Part shown: piece by piece, positions 14,865 through 24,854 of the stretch | How positions within the stretch are numbered: the stretch's first letter is position 1 | Layout of the letters: each line of letters begins with the position of its first letter | Assembly: GCA_019638775.1 (NCBI GenBank) | Contig: JAHBTD010000001.1 | Coordinates: forward strand, 62,001 to 126,000 | DNA from: Fimbriimonadaceae bacterium | GTDB taxonomy: Bacteria > Armatimonadota > Fimbriimonadia > Fimbriimonadales > Fimbriimonadaceae | Direction of reading: 5' to 3' | Length of the DNA stretch: 64,000 nucleotides | The notes under the pieces: model-generated | The model's database searches: none | The model's input: the letters and a program-made list of their open reading frames with translations, nothing else | What the model was told of the DNA's origin: nothing | Position numbers and translations under genes: made by a program

Positions 14865-17136
14865 TGGCGTCAGTAACGAACTCGTCGTCGGCGATTAATA
14901 TGACCCTTCCCTTTCCGATCTGCCGCCGTGCGACGATCGTCTCCCCCCAGCACTCCACAACAGGCTCCCATTGATCGCCCGAAATAGGGTTGGCATGCCG
15001 GAAAGGAACCTCTGGCATCCCGGTGCGATCAATCGGGATCGAGAAACGCCAGTTCGCATCCAGGACCCTGGAGTCGGGCGCGATCCCAATCAATCTTGAA
15101 CTCACGCTGTACTCGAATGCAGCAGCGACCTTTGCCATCGCGACGTTGTTTGTCGCGTTTGCAGAAATGATCAAACGCCCACCCTCCTTCACATACTCCA
15201 ACAGCCGTCGTGCCTCATCCATGGTGTATGGCTTTGTTGGAGCTGCGACAATGACCTGGCGCGGCTTGCTCGCCAGCATTCGGTCAAAGTCGTTGGAGAG
15301 CAAGAGTTCGCTGCCGGTTCGAACAACCGTTTCGCCCAGCCTGTAAAGCTCGGAGCCCTCCTTGCTGCTAACCACCGCTGGCCAGTGGCTTGTGTCAAAG
15401 AGTACGTTGGACGAGAGGTCTGGAGCCGGAGTCGACAAGGGCCGGGCAATGAGAGCTGTGACTGCTGCAACTGCTGCAAAGACACAGGCAATCAATGCCG
15501 GCGAGCGTCGCATTGTCCAAATCGTAAGCACAGACAACAACACCAAGCCGTACACAAGCAGCCAAGAAGCACCCAAGGATCGGTAACTGCGTAATCTCTC
15601 GAATAGCTGCATTCGCCATTCATGATTGAACGAAAGTGTCGAGTCTTGAAATCCGCTGGTATCGCCAAAAACGACGACGGTCCCTTTACCCACTCGCTCT
15701 TCAGCCGCCAAAATAATTCCACCCAGCCGCTCACGACCTGTGTACATCATGTCACCGAGCTTTGATGGGCCAGTAGAGGCATCGCCCATGTCCGAGAATC
15801 CACGGTCGCCAGTAATCAAGACTCGAGCGCTTGGACCAACGTCGAGCGATGCGCCAATGCTAATCCGAAAATCGCTGTTTTCCCTGCCTGCAAAGCCAGG
15901 GGTTGGCGAACCCCGAAGCCCGTTCATCCATTGCGCCGTACCAGCCAGATCAATAGCACTATCAAACCGGAAACGGATTGATGTGAACGAAAGTAGCTCG
16001 TCAAGCGGCGCTTGGATGTCCCCAATATCCGTATGGTCACCCAACACCAGCAATGCGCCGCCTTCGCTCACAAAGCGTCTAATCGCTTCACGCTGCTTGA
16101 CGGTAAATGCTTTTTGAGGATTTGCGACACACAGCACAGACACACCTGGAATGGCTCGTTCGACCTCTTCTTGAGGAACCGCCGTAGCTTCCCACCCGGC
16201 CTTCTGCAAATGTCGAACAAGGAGGCCGAAGTGTGCATTCGCGGTGTCCTGGCGATTTGTCGGCAGCCGCTCGGGAAAATCCAACGTTCCTAATCCAGGC
16301 TCCAGAACGACGAGCTTGCGGGGTGCATCGATTCTGCCACCCCAACCGGCCAGGATTGACCCCAATAGAAGAGATGTCGATGCGATCACCGCACCAAGCC
16401 GCACCCAACGGGGCTCGATCCATCCCTTTGATGGAGAGGACCCAAGCATAAAGACTGCGAGGAAAACGTCAAGGATAAGCGGAGCCAAGGAACTCGTAAC
16501 CATGGTCATCGCTGCTGCAAAGAGGAAGAGCGCAACGAGTGGTGCCACAAGCCAAAGACGCCTGCCCCGAAGACGTATCGCTGCAATAAAGGTCACCGAA
16601 AGCGCCAAAAACAGCCACGGTAGACCAACGTAGTCAGGCCCCAGGCGCTGCGGGTGCCCCTGAATCTCGGTGACCCACAACGACACCGCCCAACTCGTCA
16701 ATGGCAACTCACGCCACATGAGACCGGTTGACTCCCAATACAACAGGACAGTCAGTAGAAGACTGGCCGACGCAGGAAGCACGAACCAGCGCCGCATTGA
16801 GCGCCGCCCATAGCTAGCCGTAAGCGCTATCTGGAGAGTCATCAGCGCAGCGGCATGCCATGCCTGCCCAATAATCGGCAGCGCCAACAGCGGTGCAAAA
16901 ACAAGCAAGCGGTGCGCTGAGCGTTTGAACATCCGTTGGAGCAGCAAAGCGCTAATCAGCAAAGGCAGTAAGGTCCATACGCGTGCGCCTGCGTGTGCCG
17001 TCGGATAAAGCGTTGCCGCCGCATATCCAAGCATGAGGAGAGCGATGCTGGCAACGCTGCGACCAAACAGCGCAGATCGTTCGTTTGCCGTCCACTCGCT
17101 TAAAGGCAAGAGTTGAGTCTTTGCCCTGGTTACCAT
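14797..17136 (-). CDS. Large membrane protein with GDHTD-containing GldG/DUF4350-like domains (paralogue A)
   Basis: The 779-residue protein is built like its downstream neighbour: about eight N-terminal membrane helices (residues 25-265), a soluble amidotransferase-like domain (about 270-520; VLCVANPQKAFTVKQREAI, GGALLVLGDHTDIG), a helix pair (about 525-570), and a second domain (about 580-779; VIVAAPTKPYTMDEARRLL, GGRLIISANATNN). The repeated pattern 'hydrophobic strand, helix, GG-x-L-hydrophobic strand' suggests a ThuA/GldG-like flavodoxin-type fold that could bind a ligand rather than catalyse. It overlaps the upstream 614-residue protein gene by 7 bases and the downstream paralogue by 68 bases, so the three form one operon. 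I do not recognise a named family function. Confidence 0.75.
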   Translation of the reverse strand: MVTRAKTQLLPLSEWTANERSALFGRSVASIALLMLGYAAATLYPTAHAGARVWTLLPLLISALLLQRMFKRSAHRLLVFAPLLALPIIGQAWHAAALMTLQIALTASYGRRSMRRWFVLPASASLLLTVLLYWESTGLMWRELPLTSWAVSLWVTEIQGHPQRLGPDYVGLPWLFLALSVTFIAAIRLRGRRLWLVAPLVALFLFAAAMTMVTSSLAPLILDVFLAVFMLGSSPSKGWIEPRWVRLGAVIASTSLLLGSILAGWGGRIDAPRKLVVLEPGLGTLDFPERLPTNRQDTANAHFGLLVRHLQKAGWEATAVPQEEVERAIPGVSVLCVANPQKAFTVKQREAIRRFVSEGGALLVLGDHTDIGDIQAPLDELLSFTSIRFRFDSAIDLAGTAQWMNGLRGSPTPGFAGRENSDFRISIGASLDVGPSARVLITGDRGFSDMGDASTGPSKLGDMMYTGRERLGGIILAAEERVGKGTVVVFGDTSGFQDSTLSFNHEWRMQLFERLRSYRSLGASWLLVYGLVLLSVLTIWTMRRSPALIACVFAAVAAVTALIARPLSTPAPDLSSNVLFDTSHWPAVVSSKEGSELYRLGETVVRTGSELLLSNDFDRMLASKPRQVIVAAPTKPYTMDEARRLLEYVKEGGRLIISANATNNVAMAKVAAAFEYSVSSRLIGIAPDSRVLDANWRFSIPIDRTGMPEVPFRHANPISGDQWEPVVECWGETIVARRQIGKGRVILIADDEFVTDANVGRQATIDVEVVQFLVHCLEW

Positions 17137-18974
17137 TCATCCATCCTCAGCGGCACGCCGCTGTCAGCGACGATCAGTGGCTGAGATGTGGGTCTGGGCG
17201 CCTCGCCATAGAGGCTAAACGCGAACCGGAGAGTTCCAGGATTTTGGTTGACTAACCCATGGCCGATACGGATCTCAGCACCCCGGAGATTTTGCGAGAC
17301 AATCGGGTGTGAAGATGCATAGTTCAGCGTCGGGATCTGCCGTAAGTAGGCAGAGAAAGTCGAAAGCGCTTGAGGCGAAAGCGTCGAGCACGGGATGACG
17401 TAAGACCTCTTGTCCGCAACCGCACGAAGCGCCTCAGTAAGCTGCTCCGTTGATAATGAGCACAAAACGCGGAAGAACGGCATACTCTCCGCCAACTGCT
17501 GAAGGTTTATACGATCCGACTTCGAATCGCGCATTCCTACTGAAAACCAGGCAGCGTTTGACTCTGGCGTGGCTGCCAAGCAGTACCGACGAAGGTCTTC
17601 AAATGAAACTGCCGCAACGCCCGTCTCAGCATCGATTGATCGATCCTCAAGCCGACAGAACGCAGAAATTGGCGGTTTGACCGTCCGTCGCAGAAAACCA
17701 AGTTCGTCATCAACGATGAGTAGATCACCGTCTTCACGGATGCTGATCGAAAGCTTCCGTATCTGATACGCATGCATCGCAGCACGAGCCTCATCAAGCG
17801 ACAGGCCCGAGAGTTGAAGGATTTGCGGAGCGAAGTAAGTCGCGTCCAAATCGCGAAGCAAGGGCGCAAGCATCGATGCAAGCTTCAGACTTGTGTCTTT
17901 GCGAGCGTACTTGGGTTCCACCGCAAGGCTTGCTGGGCACTGTGCGATGACATCCTGCCCATACTGCTCAGCATAAGCCTGTAGAACCTGAAGAAGCCCC
18001 AGTCTTGTACCCTCGGGTAACTGAACTTTGGCCTGTCCTATGTCAGATTTGAGCAGATCACGTGTCCCAGCCAACACAGACTCGTGACTCTGCAGAGCCG
18101 ATTGACCGGCAAGCGTCCAAGGCGTGGTTCCCCGCTCAAGGTCAAAAAGCGGTCCAAGATCGTAACCCGACTGTACTCGGTTCAGACCATCCTTAGTCAG
18201 CGGCATGGCCACGCCTCTTAACGCTCCCGTGTCCAGGTCCATCCAAGCCGACAGCGCGAGACCTCGCGCTTCAAGAATCCAGTTCAGAGAGAAATCTTTA
18301 GGATGAATCGCGCTTCTATCGGGAAAGGCAAACCGGCGAATCAGAGTCTCCGAGGGATAGAACGAGCCCCCGGACGTTCGTTTTTGCAGGCTCTGCAGCG
18401 AAGATTCCTCCCCGAGCAACTTGCTAATGATCCAATTTGGAACCGTCGCCACCGAAGCAAAACGATCCATTCGATCCTTTGCCTCTTGGACAGCCACTCC
18501 TCCACTGGAGGCAGATCCCGAACCCGACAGCGCACGGTAATCTTCCTGAGCACGTTCCAATTCCTGCTGGGCGACGGCAAAGTCGGCGCCAGCAAGGTCC
18601 CGAAAAACGAGCGTTAGCTGTCGCATCAGGCGCGCTTCTGCCCCACGATAATACGCGGATAAGAGCGCAGCATCTGCGGCAGCTAACTTTGTGTCGACCG
18701 CTATCGTCCAGTTGCCCGGACGGTATTCCACGAACTTGACTCCAAGCCCTTTTTCGAGGCGAAGTCTCTGTTCAGAAAAAGGCCGTTCGCGCAACGCAAC
18801 CAAGGCGACCCTCGAAGCAAGCGATGCGTTGCAAACAACTTGCACTCCATCCTTACTGAGTACAGTTGCCAACTCCTCCAAGGTCATGATCGAGGGCTTT
18901 ACCCCGACCATCGGATCGGAAGACACCTGCGGAGAGCACAGACCTATAGCGATAGCGGCCAACACGCTTGTCAT
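17130..18974 (-). CDS. Exported hypothetical protein of the GDHTD membrane-protein operon
   Basis: The 614-residue protein starts with a hydrophobic signal (MTSVLAAIAIGLCSPQVSS) and is otherwise soluble. Residues about 28-100 (IMTLEELATVLSKDGVQVVCNASLASRVALVAL, read in parts) resemble the short alpha/beta repeats of secretin or STN-type N-terminal domains, but no secretin pore region follows. A helical, charged stretch (about 105-180, with a Ser/Gly linker SGSGSASSGG) is next, then featureless alpha/beta sequence. Its ATG lies 10 bases before the stop of the Cys-rich protein gene, and its stop overlaps the membrane paralogue. The operon suggests a periplasmic partner of the two membrane proteins. 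Function unknown. Confidence 0.65.
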   Translation of the reverse strand: MTSVLAAIAIGLCSPQVSSDPMVGVKPSIMTLEELATVLSKDGVQVVCNASLASRVALVALRERPFSEQRLRLEKGLGVKFVEYRPGNWTIAVDTKLAAADAALLSAYYRGAEARLMRQLTLVFRDLAGADFAVAQQELERAQEDYRALSGSGSASSGGVAVQEAKDRMDRFASVATVPNWIISKLLGEESSLQSLQKRTSGGSFYPSETLIRRFAFPDRSAIHPKDFSLNWILEARGLALSAWMDLDTGALRGVAMPLTKDGLNRVQSGYDLGPLFDLERGTTPWTLAGQSALQSHESVLAGTRDLLKSDIGQAKVQLPEGTRLGLLQVLQAYAEQYGQDVIAQCPASLAVEPKYARKDTSLKLASMLAPLLRDLDATYFAPQILQLSGLSLDEARAAMHAYQIRKLSISIREDGDLLIVDDELGFLRRTVKPPISAFCRLEDRSIDAETGVAAVSFEDLRRYCLAATPESNAAWFSVGMRDSKSDRINLQQLAESMPFFRVLCSLSTEQLTEALRAVADKRSYVIPCSTLSPQALSTFSAYLRQIPTLNYASSHPIVSQNLRGAEIRIGHGLVNQNPGTLRFAFSLYGEAPRPTSQPLIVADSGVPLRMDEW

Positions 18975-18983
18975 AACATTAGC

Positions 18984-19940
18984 TTAACAGGGCAGAACGT
19001 CTTTGCCTCGAAAAGCTACAACGCCCAAGAGTGGAAGTCCGATCCCCATAATCAGAAGGCCGGATGAAGGCTCCTCTGGTGCGGTGGGATAAGGCGGACC
19101 GTCGGGGCACAAAATCCCCTTAAAAGTCAGACACACAATTGCGACTGTCTTTTCGCACGCGTAGCCCTTGGTGCAGTTGTTCTCGGTCTTCGTGTCGCAC
19201 TGTTTCAGCGTATTGACGCAGTTCCAGTTCTTCGTCTCCGCACAGCTGCCAGCTGCATTAAACGTCAGATTGCAAAGGTCAGGATTGCTTGTGCAGCCTT
19301 CACCGTGCATCGTCATCTTGTTGCATATCGCCCCTTTTGTTCCACAGTTGACGCTGCTGCTTTTAGTAAAACAGTACGTCTCGGACGTGCTGCAAGCAGG
19401 CGGCAAAGTGAACACATCACACTTTGCTGCTGACTTGGTACAGTCAGTGACCGAGGTGATGCCTCCTGGGCACGCACTCGGAAGTGTGATCTCACCGCAA
19501 TTGTCAGCCCCCTTTGTGCAGTCAGTTTTCGACGTGAAGCAGTTTGCAGTAGTCGCACAAGCGGGCGGTAGAGTGATCTCGCGACACTTGGAATGCTTCG
19601 TCAACTCACAGTTGTAGCTCGGCAGCGTGTTACAGGCTATCGGGATGGTATAGGACCCAGTTTCAGTATCGTCACTGGGCTCCTCAACTTCGTCGAAAAA
19701 TGCCTCAAACTCCTCCATATTGGAAAGATAGTGCGTTGCCGCAACAACCTGAGCATCAGAAAGTCGGTGCGGGTTTGTGATCTTCTCCCCCGGCATAACT
19801 CGACAGACAAGAGTGCGCTTGAGATTCAGGTTAGCGTTAGTGATGGCATGCTCCTGCAGCCTGGTCTCCTGAGCGCACACGAACGACGACATCGCTACGA
19901 CTAATACGGCAAGCGCAAGTCTATAGTTCATTCGATACAT
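18984..19940 (-). CDS. Secreted cysteine-rich repeat protein with PEP-CTERM-like tail
   Basis: The protein (318 residues) has a Sec signal (MNYRLALAVLVVAMSSFVCAQ), a short charged region, then about 150 residues of imperfect repeats of roughly 28-32 residues: C-x-x-ITLPPAC, C-x-x-ITLPSAC, C-x-x-FTLPPAC, each followed by CFT/DCTKGA-type segments. About thirty cysteines imply a disulphide-rich extracellular rod. The C-terminus is proline/glutamate (APEEPSSG), a hydrophobic helix (LLIMGIGLPLLGVVAF) and a basic end, resembling a PEP-CTERM sorting tail with EEP in place of PEP. AGGAG precedes the ATG at 19940. It heads the operon with the exported 614-residue protein and the two membrane paralogues, so it may be their substrate. 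Confidence 0.7.
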   Translation of the reverse strand: MYRMNYRLALAVLVVAMSSFVCAQETRLQEHAITNANLNLKRTLVCRVMPGEKITNPHRLSDAQVVAATHYLSNMEEFEAFFDEVEEPSDDTETGSYTIPIACNTLPSYNCELTKHSKCREITLPPACATTANCFTSKTDCTKGADNCGEITLPSACPGGITSVTDCTKSAAKCDVFTLPPACSTSETYCFTKSSSVNCGTKGAICNKMTMHGEGCTSNPDLCNLTFNAAGSCAETKNWNCVNTLKQCDTKTENNCTKGYACEKTVAIVCLTFKGILCPDGPPYPTAPEEPSSGLLIMGIGLPLLGVVAFRGKDVLPC

Positions 19941-20214
19941 TTCACCTACTCCTCATGAGTGGAGAACTGTGCTGCCTGATCGCGTAGGCTACAGGCGAAA
20001 CACAAGACGAACACAAGCATCGCAGAGAGCGGCGCTTTTGTTCAACAATCCTCCCACTAAGTTATCTTATCATAGTAGGTCGAAAAGTAATTATAATATT
20101 TTCGCCTTATTCTATTGGATTAATTATTCTTCCTTGAATGATTTAATGTTGAAGTATTTATGTTTGATTAAGTTTACTGGTTCTACAACTGAAGTTCTTA
20201 CTTCCTTTACATCC

Positions 20215-23200
20215 CTAAGGTATGACCTTCTTCTTCGCGTCTTTATGCCACAGTGCATAGAGCACAGGCAGAAGCACCAACGTCAGGAGCGTTGACGATA
20301 CGATCCCTCCGATCACGACCGTTGCCAGCGGTCGCTGCACTTCCGCGCCGATGCCCGTGTTCAGCGCCATCGGGATGAACCCGAGCGCGGCGACAAGGGC
20401 CGTCATCAACACCGGACGAAGCCTCTGTAACGCCCCTTCTCGCACCGCATCAAGCGACTTCATGCCGCCCTCTTGACGGAGTCGATTGATGGCCGAGACC
20501 ATCACGACGCCGTTGAGAACGGCAACTCCAGAGAGGGCGATGAAGCCCACGCCTGCCGAGATGCTAAACGGCAATCCCCGCGCAAAGAGTGCGATCACTC
20601 CGCCCGTCATCGCCAGAGGAACTCCAGTAAAGATCAGCAAAGCTTGCCGCAAAGAACCGAAGGTTGAAAAAAGCAGCAGAAAGATGAGCGTGAGGGCCAG
20701 CGGCACCACGATCATCAGCCGCGAGGAGGCTTGCTGAAGGTTCTCAAACTGACCACCCCAACTGATATAGGAGCCTTCTGGCAGCTTCACTTTGGCGTTG
20801 ATCGCCGCCTGGGCCTCCTCCACAAACGTGCCCAAATCTCGACCCCTGACGTTCAGCTGGACAACAACCCGCCGCTTCCCCATTTCCCGGCTGATTTGGG
20901 CAGGGGCGGGAACGTTATCGATGTGGGCCAGGGACGACAGCGGCACACTTCCGCCGTTGTGCGTTTCGATGGGCAGCGACCGCAGTTGCTCCACGTCGTT
21001 CCTGACCGATTCTGGGAAGCGAACGGTCAGCGCAAACCGGCGGTCGCCCTCCAAAATCTGCCCGACCGGTTCACCACCAAGGGCGATCTGGATCACCTTC
21101 TGGATGTCATCCACGTTCACACCAAGGCGCGAAATCGCCTCACGGTCGATGTCGATCTGAAGCATGGGAACCTCTTCCACCTGCTCGACCTCCACATCCT
21201 TCGCGCCGGGGATTCCGCGCACTGCATCGGCGATCTCATCTGCCTTTTCCCTCAGCACCTTCAAGTCCTCGCCAAAGACCTTGATGCCGATGTCTGCCTT
21301 CACACCGGACACCAACTCGGCGAAGCGCATTTGGATCGGTTGGGAAAAGCTGTAGCCCTGTCCAGGGACCTCCGATATCTTCTCGGTCAGCTCCTCAATC
21401 AGCTTCTCCTTGGTCATACCCTTTCGCCATTGATGGCGGGGCTTGAGCATGATAAAGGAGTCGGTGAGGCTGAGGGGCATGGGGTCGGTCGCGACTTCAG
21501 GAGTGCCGCTTCGAGAGAAGACGGTGGTGACTTCGGGAATCTCCAGCACCTTCTTTTCGAAGGCGGTTACCAACTTCACGGTCTGCTCCGCGTCTACCGT
21601 TCTCACGCGCACAGGCTGGATGACGAGGGAACCCTCATCCAACTGAGGAATGAACTCCGACCCGAGCCCCGTGAACAAAAACCCAGCTAGACCCAGCAAT
21701 GCCACTCCGATTCCAAGAACCACGGCCTTGCTCTTCAACGCGAAGTCCAATGTGGGCCGATAGATTCGGGTGAAAAAGCCCATCAGTGGGTTGCGCCCTT
21801 CCCGAGTGTCGCCGGAGAGAATCAGGCTGGCGAGGGCGGGGATCAGGGTTAGGGTAAGAATCAATGCCCCCAACAGCGCGAACACGACCGTAAACGCCAT
21901 CGGCTTAAACATCTTCCCTTCCGTGCCTTCAAGGGCCAGGATCGGGAGATAGACCACGGTGATGATCGTCACGGCAAAGGCCGTTGGCTTCGCCACTTCA
22001 CGGGCCGATTCCCACACCGTATGCCGAACCTCTTGCCGGTTCAGTGTGGAGCCTTTATGCTCCCGCGCTTCGGCGACGCGGCGCACGGCGTTCTCAATGA
22101 TGACGACTGCGCCATCGACGATGAGGCCGAAGTCGATCGCCCCCAAACTCATCAAGTTTCCGGAGATGCCGAAGCGGTTCATCCCAATGATCGCGATGAG
22201 CATGGAAAGTGGAATCGCAACGGCGACGATCATCGCCCCACGAAGGTTTCCCAACAGGAGCAACAGAATGAGGATGACCAGTAAGCCGCCTTCAAGCAAG
22301 CTCTTTTGCACGGTCTTGAGCGTCTCACCGACAAGTTCGGAACGGTTGTAGGTTGTGACAAGCTTGACGTCTTCGGGAAGCTGCCCACGAATCTCCTGAA
22401 TCTTCGCATCGACAGCATTGGCAACCTTTTGGCCATTCGCGCCCTTGAGCATCATCACGATGCCGAGCATCGTCTCTTTGCCGTCCTTGGTGCTGATACC
22501 AGTCAGAACGGGAATGCCCAACTCAACCTTGCCAATGTCACGGATAAGGACAGGAATGCTCTCTTCCGATTTGACGACGACCCTTTCAATGTCCGCCTTG
22601 GAAGTCGCTGCTCCAACGCTTCGGATCAGGACCCGCTCGCCGTTGCGCTCAAGCACTCCGCCGCCCGCGTTTCGGTTGTTCTTCTGAAGCGCTTCGACCA
22701 CTTCATCGACGCCGATTCCCCTGGCTTGGAGGAGTCGCGGTTCGACGATGACTTGATATTGCTTCACGCTGCCATCGGCAGCGTTGACTTCGGCAACCCC
22801 TGGCACCGTCCGCAATTGGGGTGAAACGAACCAATCTTGCAGAGTGCGCAGCTCCATTGGACTGCGGTTTTCACTCTCAAGTGTGTACATGTAAATGTCG
22901 CCCAATCCCGTGGAAACCGGCCCCATATGCGGGGCTTCAATCCCGGGCGGCAGAGACTCTTTAACACTGGCCAGCCGCTCGTTCACCAAGTTCCGTGCGA
23001 AGTAAGTATCGACGCTGTCTTGGAACGTGACAATGACCTGGGAGAGCCCGTACTGGCTGAGGCTGCGCACCTCTTCGACGCCCGGCAGACCACCCATCGC
23101 AGTTTCGACCGGGAAGGTGACCAACTTCTCGACCTCTTCCGGGCTCATCCCCCCGGTTTCGGTGTTGACAACAACCTGGTTGGTGGTGATATCGGGCACG

Positions 23201-23313
23201 GCATCAAGGGTGAGATTCCGCCAAGAGTAGACCCCATAGCCGACCACAAGCAAGGTCGCCAAAATGACGAGAAACCTCTGAGTGAGGCTGAAGTGCAGGA
23301 CGCGTTCGAGCAT
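20215..23313 (-). CDS. czcA: CzcA-type heavy-metal RND efflux pump
   Basis: The 1032-residue inner-membrane pump of the HME-RND family is full length, with twelve membrane helices and two large periplasmic loops. In helix 4 the motif GAIDFGLIVDGAVVIIENAV carries the acidic residues D394, D400 and E407, the pattern of Co/Zn/Cd (CzcA-like) rather than Cu/Ag (CusA-like) pumps. It exchanges divalent metal ions for protons and works with the adaptor and outer-membrane channel encoded just upstream. Its ATG shares a base with the stop of czcB (TAATG), so translation is coupled. Substrate assignment rests on the helix-4 motif only. Confidence 0.95.
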   Translation of the reverse strand: MLERVLHFSLTQRFLVILATLLVVGYGVYSWRNLTLDAVPDITTNQVVVNTETGGMSPEEVEKLVTFPVETAMGGLPGVEEVRSLSQYGLSQVIVTFQDSVDTYFARNLVNERLASVKESLPPGIEAPHMGPVSTGLGDIYMYTLESENRSPMELRTLQDWFVSPQLRTVPGVAEVNAADGSVKQYQVIVEPRLLQARGIGVDEVVEALQKNNRNAGGGVLERNGERVLIRSVGAATSKADIERVVVKSEESIPVLIRDIGKVELGIPVLTGISTKDGKETMLGIVMMLKGANGQKVANAVDAKIQEIRGQLPEDVKLVTTYNRSELVGETLKTVQKSLLEGGLLVILILLLLLGNLRGAMIVAVAIPLSMLIAIIGMNRFGISGNLMSLGAIDFGLIVDGAVVIIENAVRRVAEAREHKGSTLNRQEVRHTVWESAREVAKPTAFAVTIITVVYLPILALEGTEGKMFKPMAFTVVFALLGALILTLTLIPALASLILSGDTREGRNPLMGFFTRIYRPTLDFALKSKAVVLGIGVALLGLAGFLFTGLGSEFIPQLDEGSLVIQPVRVRTVDAEQTVKLVTAFEKKVLEIPEVTTVFSRSGTPEVATDPMPLSLTDSFIMLKPRHQWRKGMTKEKLIEELTEKISEVPGQGYSFSQPIQMRFAELVSGVKADIGIKVFGEDLKVLREKADEIADAVRGIPGAKDVEVEQVEEVPMLQIDIDREAISRLGVNVDDIQKVIQIALGGEPVGQILEGDRRFALTVRFPESVRNDVEQLRSLPIETHNGGSVPLSSLAHIDNVPAPAQISREMGKRRVVVQLNVRGRDLGTFVEEAQAAINAKVKLPEGSYISWGGQFENLQQASSRLMIVVPLALTLIFLLLFSTFGSLRQALLIFTGVPLAMTGGVIALFARGLPFSISAGVGFIALSGVAVLNGVVMVSAINRLRQEGGMKSLDAVREGALQRLRPVLMTALVAALGFIPMALNTGIGAEVQRPLATVVIGGIVSSTLLTLVLLPVLYALWHKDAKKKVIP

Positions 23314-24854
23314 TAGTGATCATGCCCCTTGAGTTCGGCCTTCTTGAGTTCGCTGGAGAGGATAAACACCCCGGTCGTCGCGATCTCCTCGCCCTCCTTC
23401 AGGCCGGAAACGATGGCGACGAAGTTTCCATCCTGCGACCCCAGCTCCACTTTGCGTTTCTCGAAAGCGCCGCCCTCTTTGACGAAGACAAAACTATCGC
23501 GGTCCTCCGTCAAGATCGATGTCTGTGGTACGGCAAGGTGCTTCGTTGAGGCTCCCGTTCCCACTCGTACTTTGGCGAACATGTCCGGCTTTAGTGCGCC
23601 ACCGGCATTGGCGATGAGGCACTGTACTGGCATGGAGCGCGTCTTTGGGTCGATCCTGCTGCCGACGGACTGTACGACTCCCTCAAATGTTTTGCCCGGC
23701 ATCGAGGCTACCGCCACGGAAACCGTCGCGCCTTTGGCGATGATCGCCGAGTCTTGCTCGGGCACATTCGCCGTTACCCAAACCGCATCCAAATTCTCTA
23801 CTTCAAGGATCGTTTGCGTTCGATCCACAGCCTGCCCTTGCGTGATGTCCAGATGGGTGACGACGCCCGCGATTGGAGCCGTCAAAGACACACGCCCAAC
23901 CGATGCGCCGACCGACCCGCTGTTCGAGCGGTACACCGCCTGAGCATTGGCGACCGCCCTGTTTGCGTTGGCGAGAGCGGCCTTCGCAGACCGAATCCGA
24001 ATTTCCGACTTCTCCCTTTCAAGTTCGGCTGACCGGACTTCTGCTTCGGCAGTTTGTAGCTCTTTGGCATTCAGCAAGCCCTTATCGGCGATACTCTTTT
24101 CCCGCTCATAAGTGCGCTTGGCCATGTCGACCCTGGCCTGCACCCGATTGAGCCGTATCTCGTCTTGCTGAAGCTCCAGACGCGCAGCTTCAAGCTCCGA
24201 TTTCGACACAATTCCATCTTTGAACAGGTTCTCTATCCGGCGGAATTGCTCCGCGTGAGAAGCCTGCTCCTTTTGAATACTGAGTAGCTCACTCTGGGCG
24301 TCGTTCAGTTCACTCTGCGCTTGCTGGACCGGGGCCTGATTGAAAGCCCCTGCTTTGGCAAAGTCCTGCTGACGCTTGAGGCTGATCCTTGCCGCACTCA
24401 GCTTTGCTCGCGAGAGATCGGCCTCCGCAACAGCCTGCTTGAGGTCTGCATTGGCAACGTCTCTGGCATGTTGGGCATCAGCGATGGACGACCAAGACTG
24501 GGCCAGTTCGGGCGACTCAATAACAGCGAGTGTTTGGCCCTGTCGTACGGTGTCACCCAACGATACGCTGATCGACACGATCCTGCCCGCTACAGGGGGT
24601 GTGACGACAGCGCGACCCTTTGTCGTGCTGTTCACGACCCCGGGAACGTCTATGCCGTCCTGAATCATGCGATAGCCGACCGTCCCAATCTCAATCCCGG
24701 CGATCTTCATCGCTTCAGGGGATAACTCGACGTGGCCCTCCTCATGCACATCCGGCGTCGCTGCGGGTTCACTATGGGCATCGTGCTCTGGCGAGCTACA
24801 CCCGACGACAAAGATAGCTAACAACGATACAACGATCCATAGACTTCTTTTCAT
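23313..24854 (-). CDS. czcB: CzcB-type periplasmic adaptor lipoprotein
   Basis: The 513-residue membrane-fusion protein starts with a lipoprotein signal (VVGC-SS, Cys at 19), followed by a His/Glu-rich stretch (EHDAHSE, HEEGHVE) that could bind metal. Residues about 85-110 and 320-345 form the split barrel-sandwich/lipoyl domain around a very long alpha-helical coiled-coil hairpin (about 115-315). The beta-barrel and membrane-proximal parts follow, and the protein ends KGHDH, again metal-binding. The hairpin is longer than in many adaptors, suited to bridging a TolC-type channel. It overlaps czcC by ATGA and czcA by TAATG. Confidence 0.92.
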   Translation of the reverse strand: MKRSLWIVVSLLAIFVVGCSSPEHDAHSEPAATPDVHEEGHVELSPEAMKIAGIEIGTVGYRMIQDGIDVPGVVNSTTKGRAVVTPPVAGRIVSISVSLGDTVRQGQTLAVIESPELAQSWSSIADAQHARDVANADLKQAVAEADLSRAKLSAARISLKRQQDFAKAGAFNQAPVQQAQSELNDAQSELLSIQKEQASHAEQFRRIENLFKDGIVSKSELEAARLELQQDEIRLNRVQARVDMAKRTYEREKSIADKGLLNAKELQTAEAEVRSAELEREKSEIRIRSAKAALANANRAVANAQAVYRSNSGSVGASVGRVSLTAPIAGVVTHLDITQGQAVDRTQTILEVENLDAVWVTANVPEQDSAIIAKGATVSVAVASMPGKTFEGVVQSVGSRIDPKTRSMPVQCLIANAGGALKPDMFAKVRVGTGASTKHLAVPQTSILTEDRDSFVFVKEGGAFEKRKVELGSQDGNFVAIVSGLKEGEEIATTGVFILSSELKKAELKGHDH

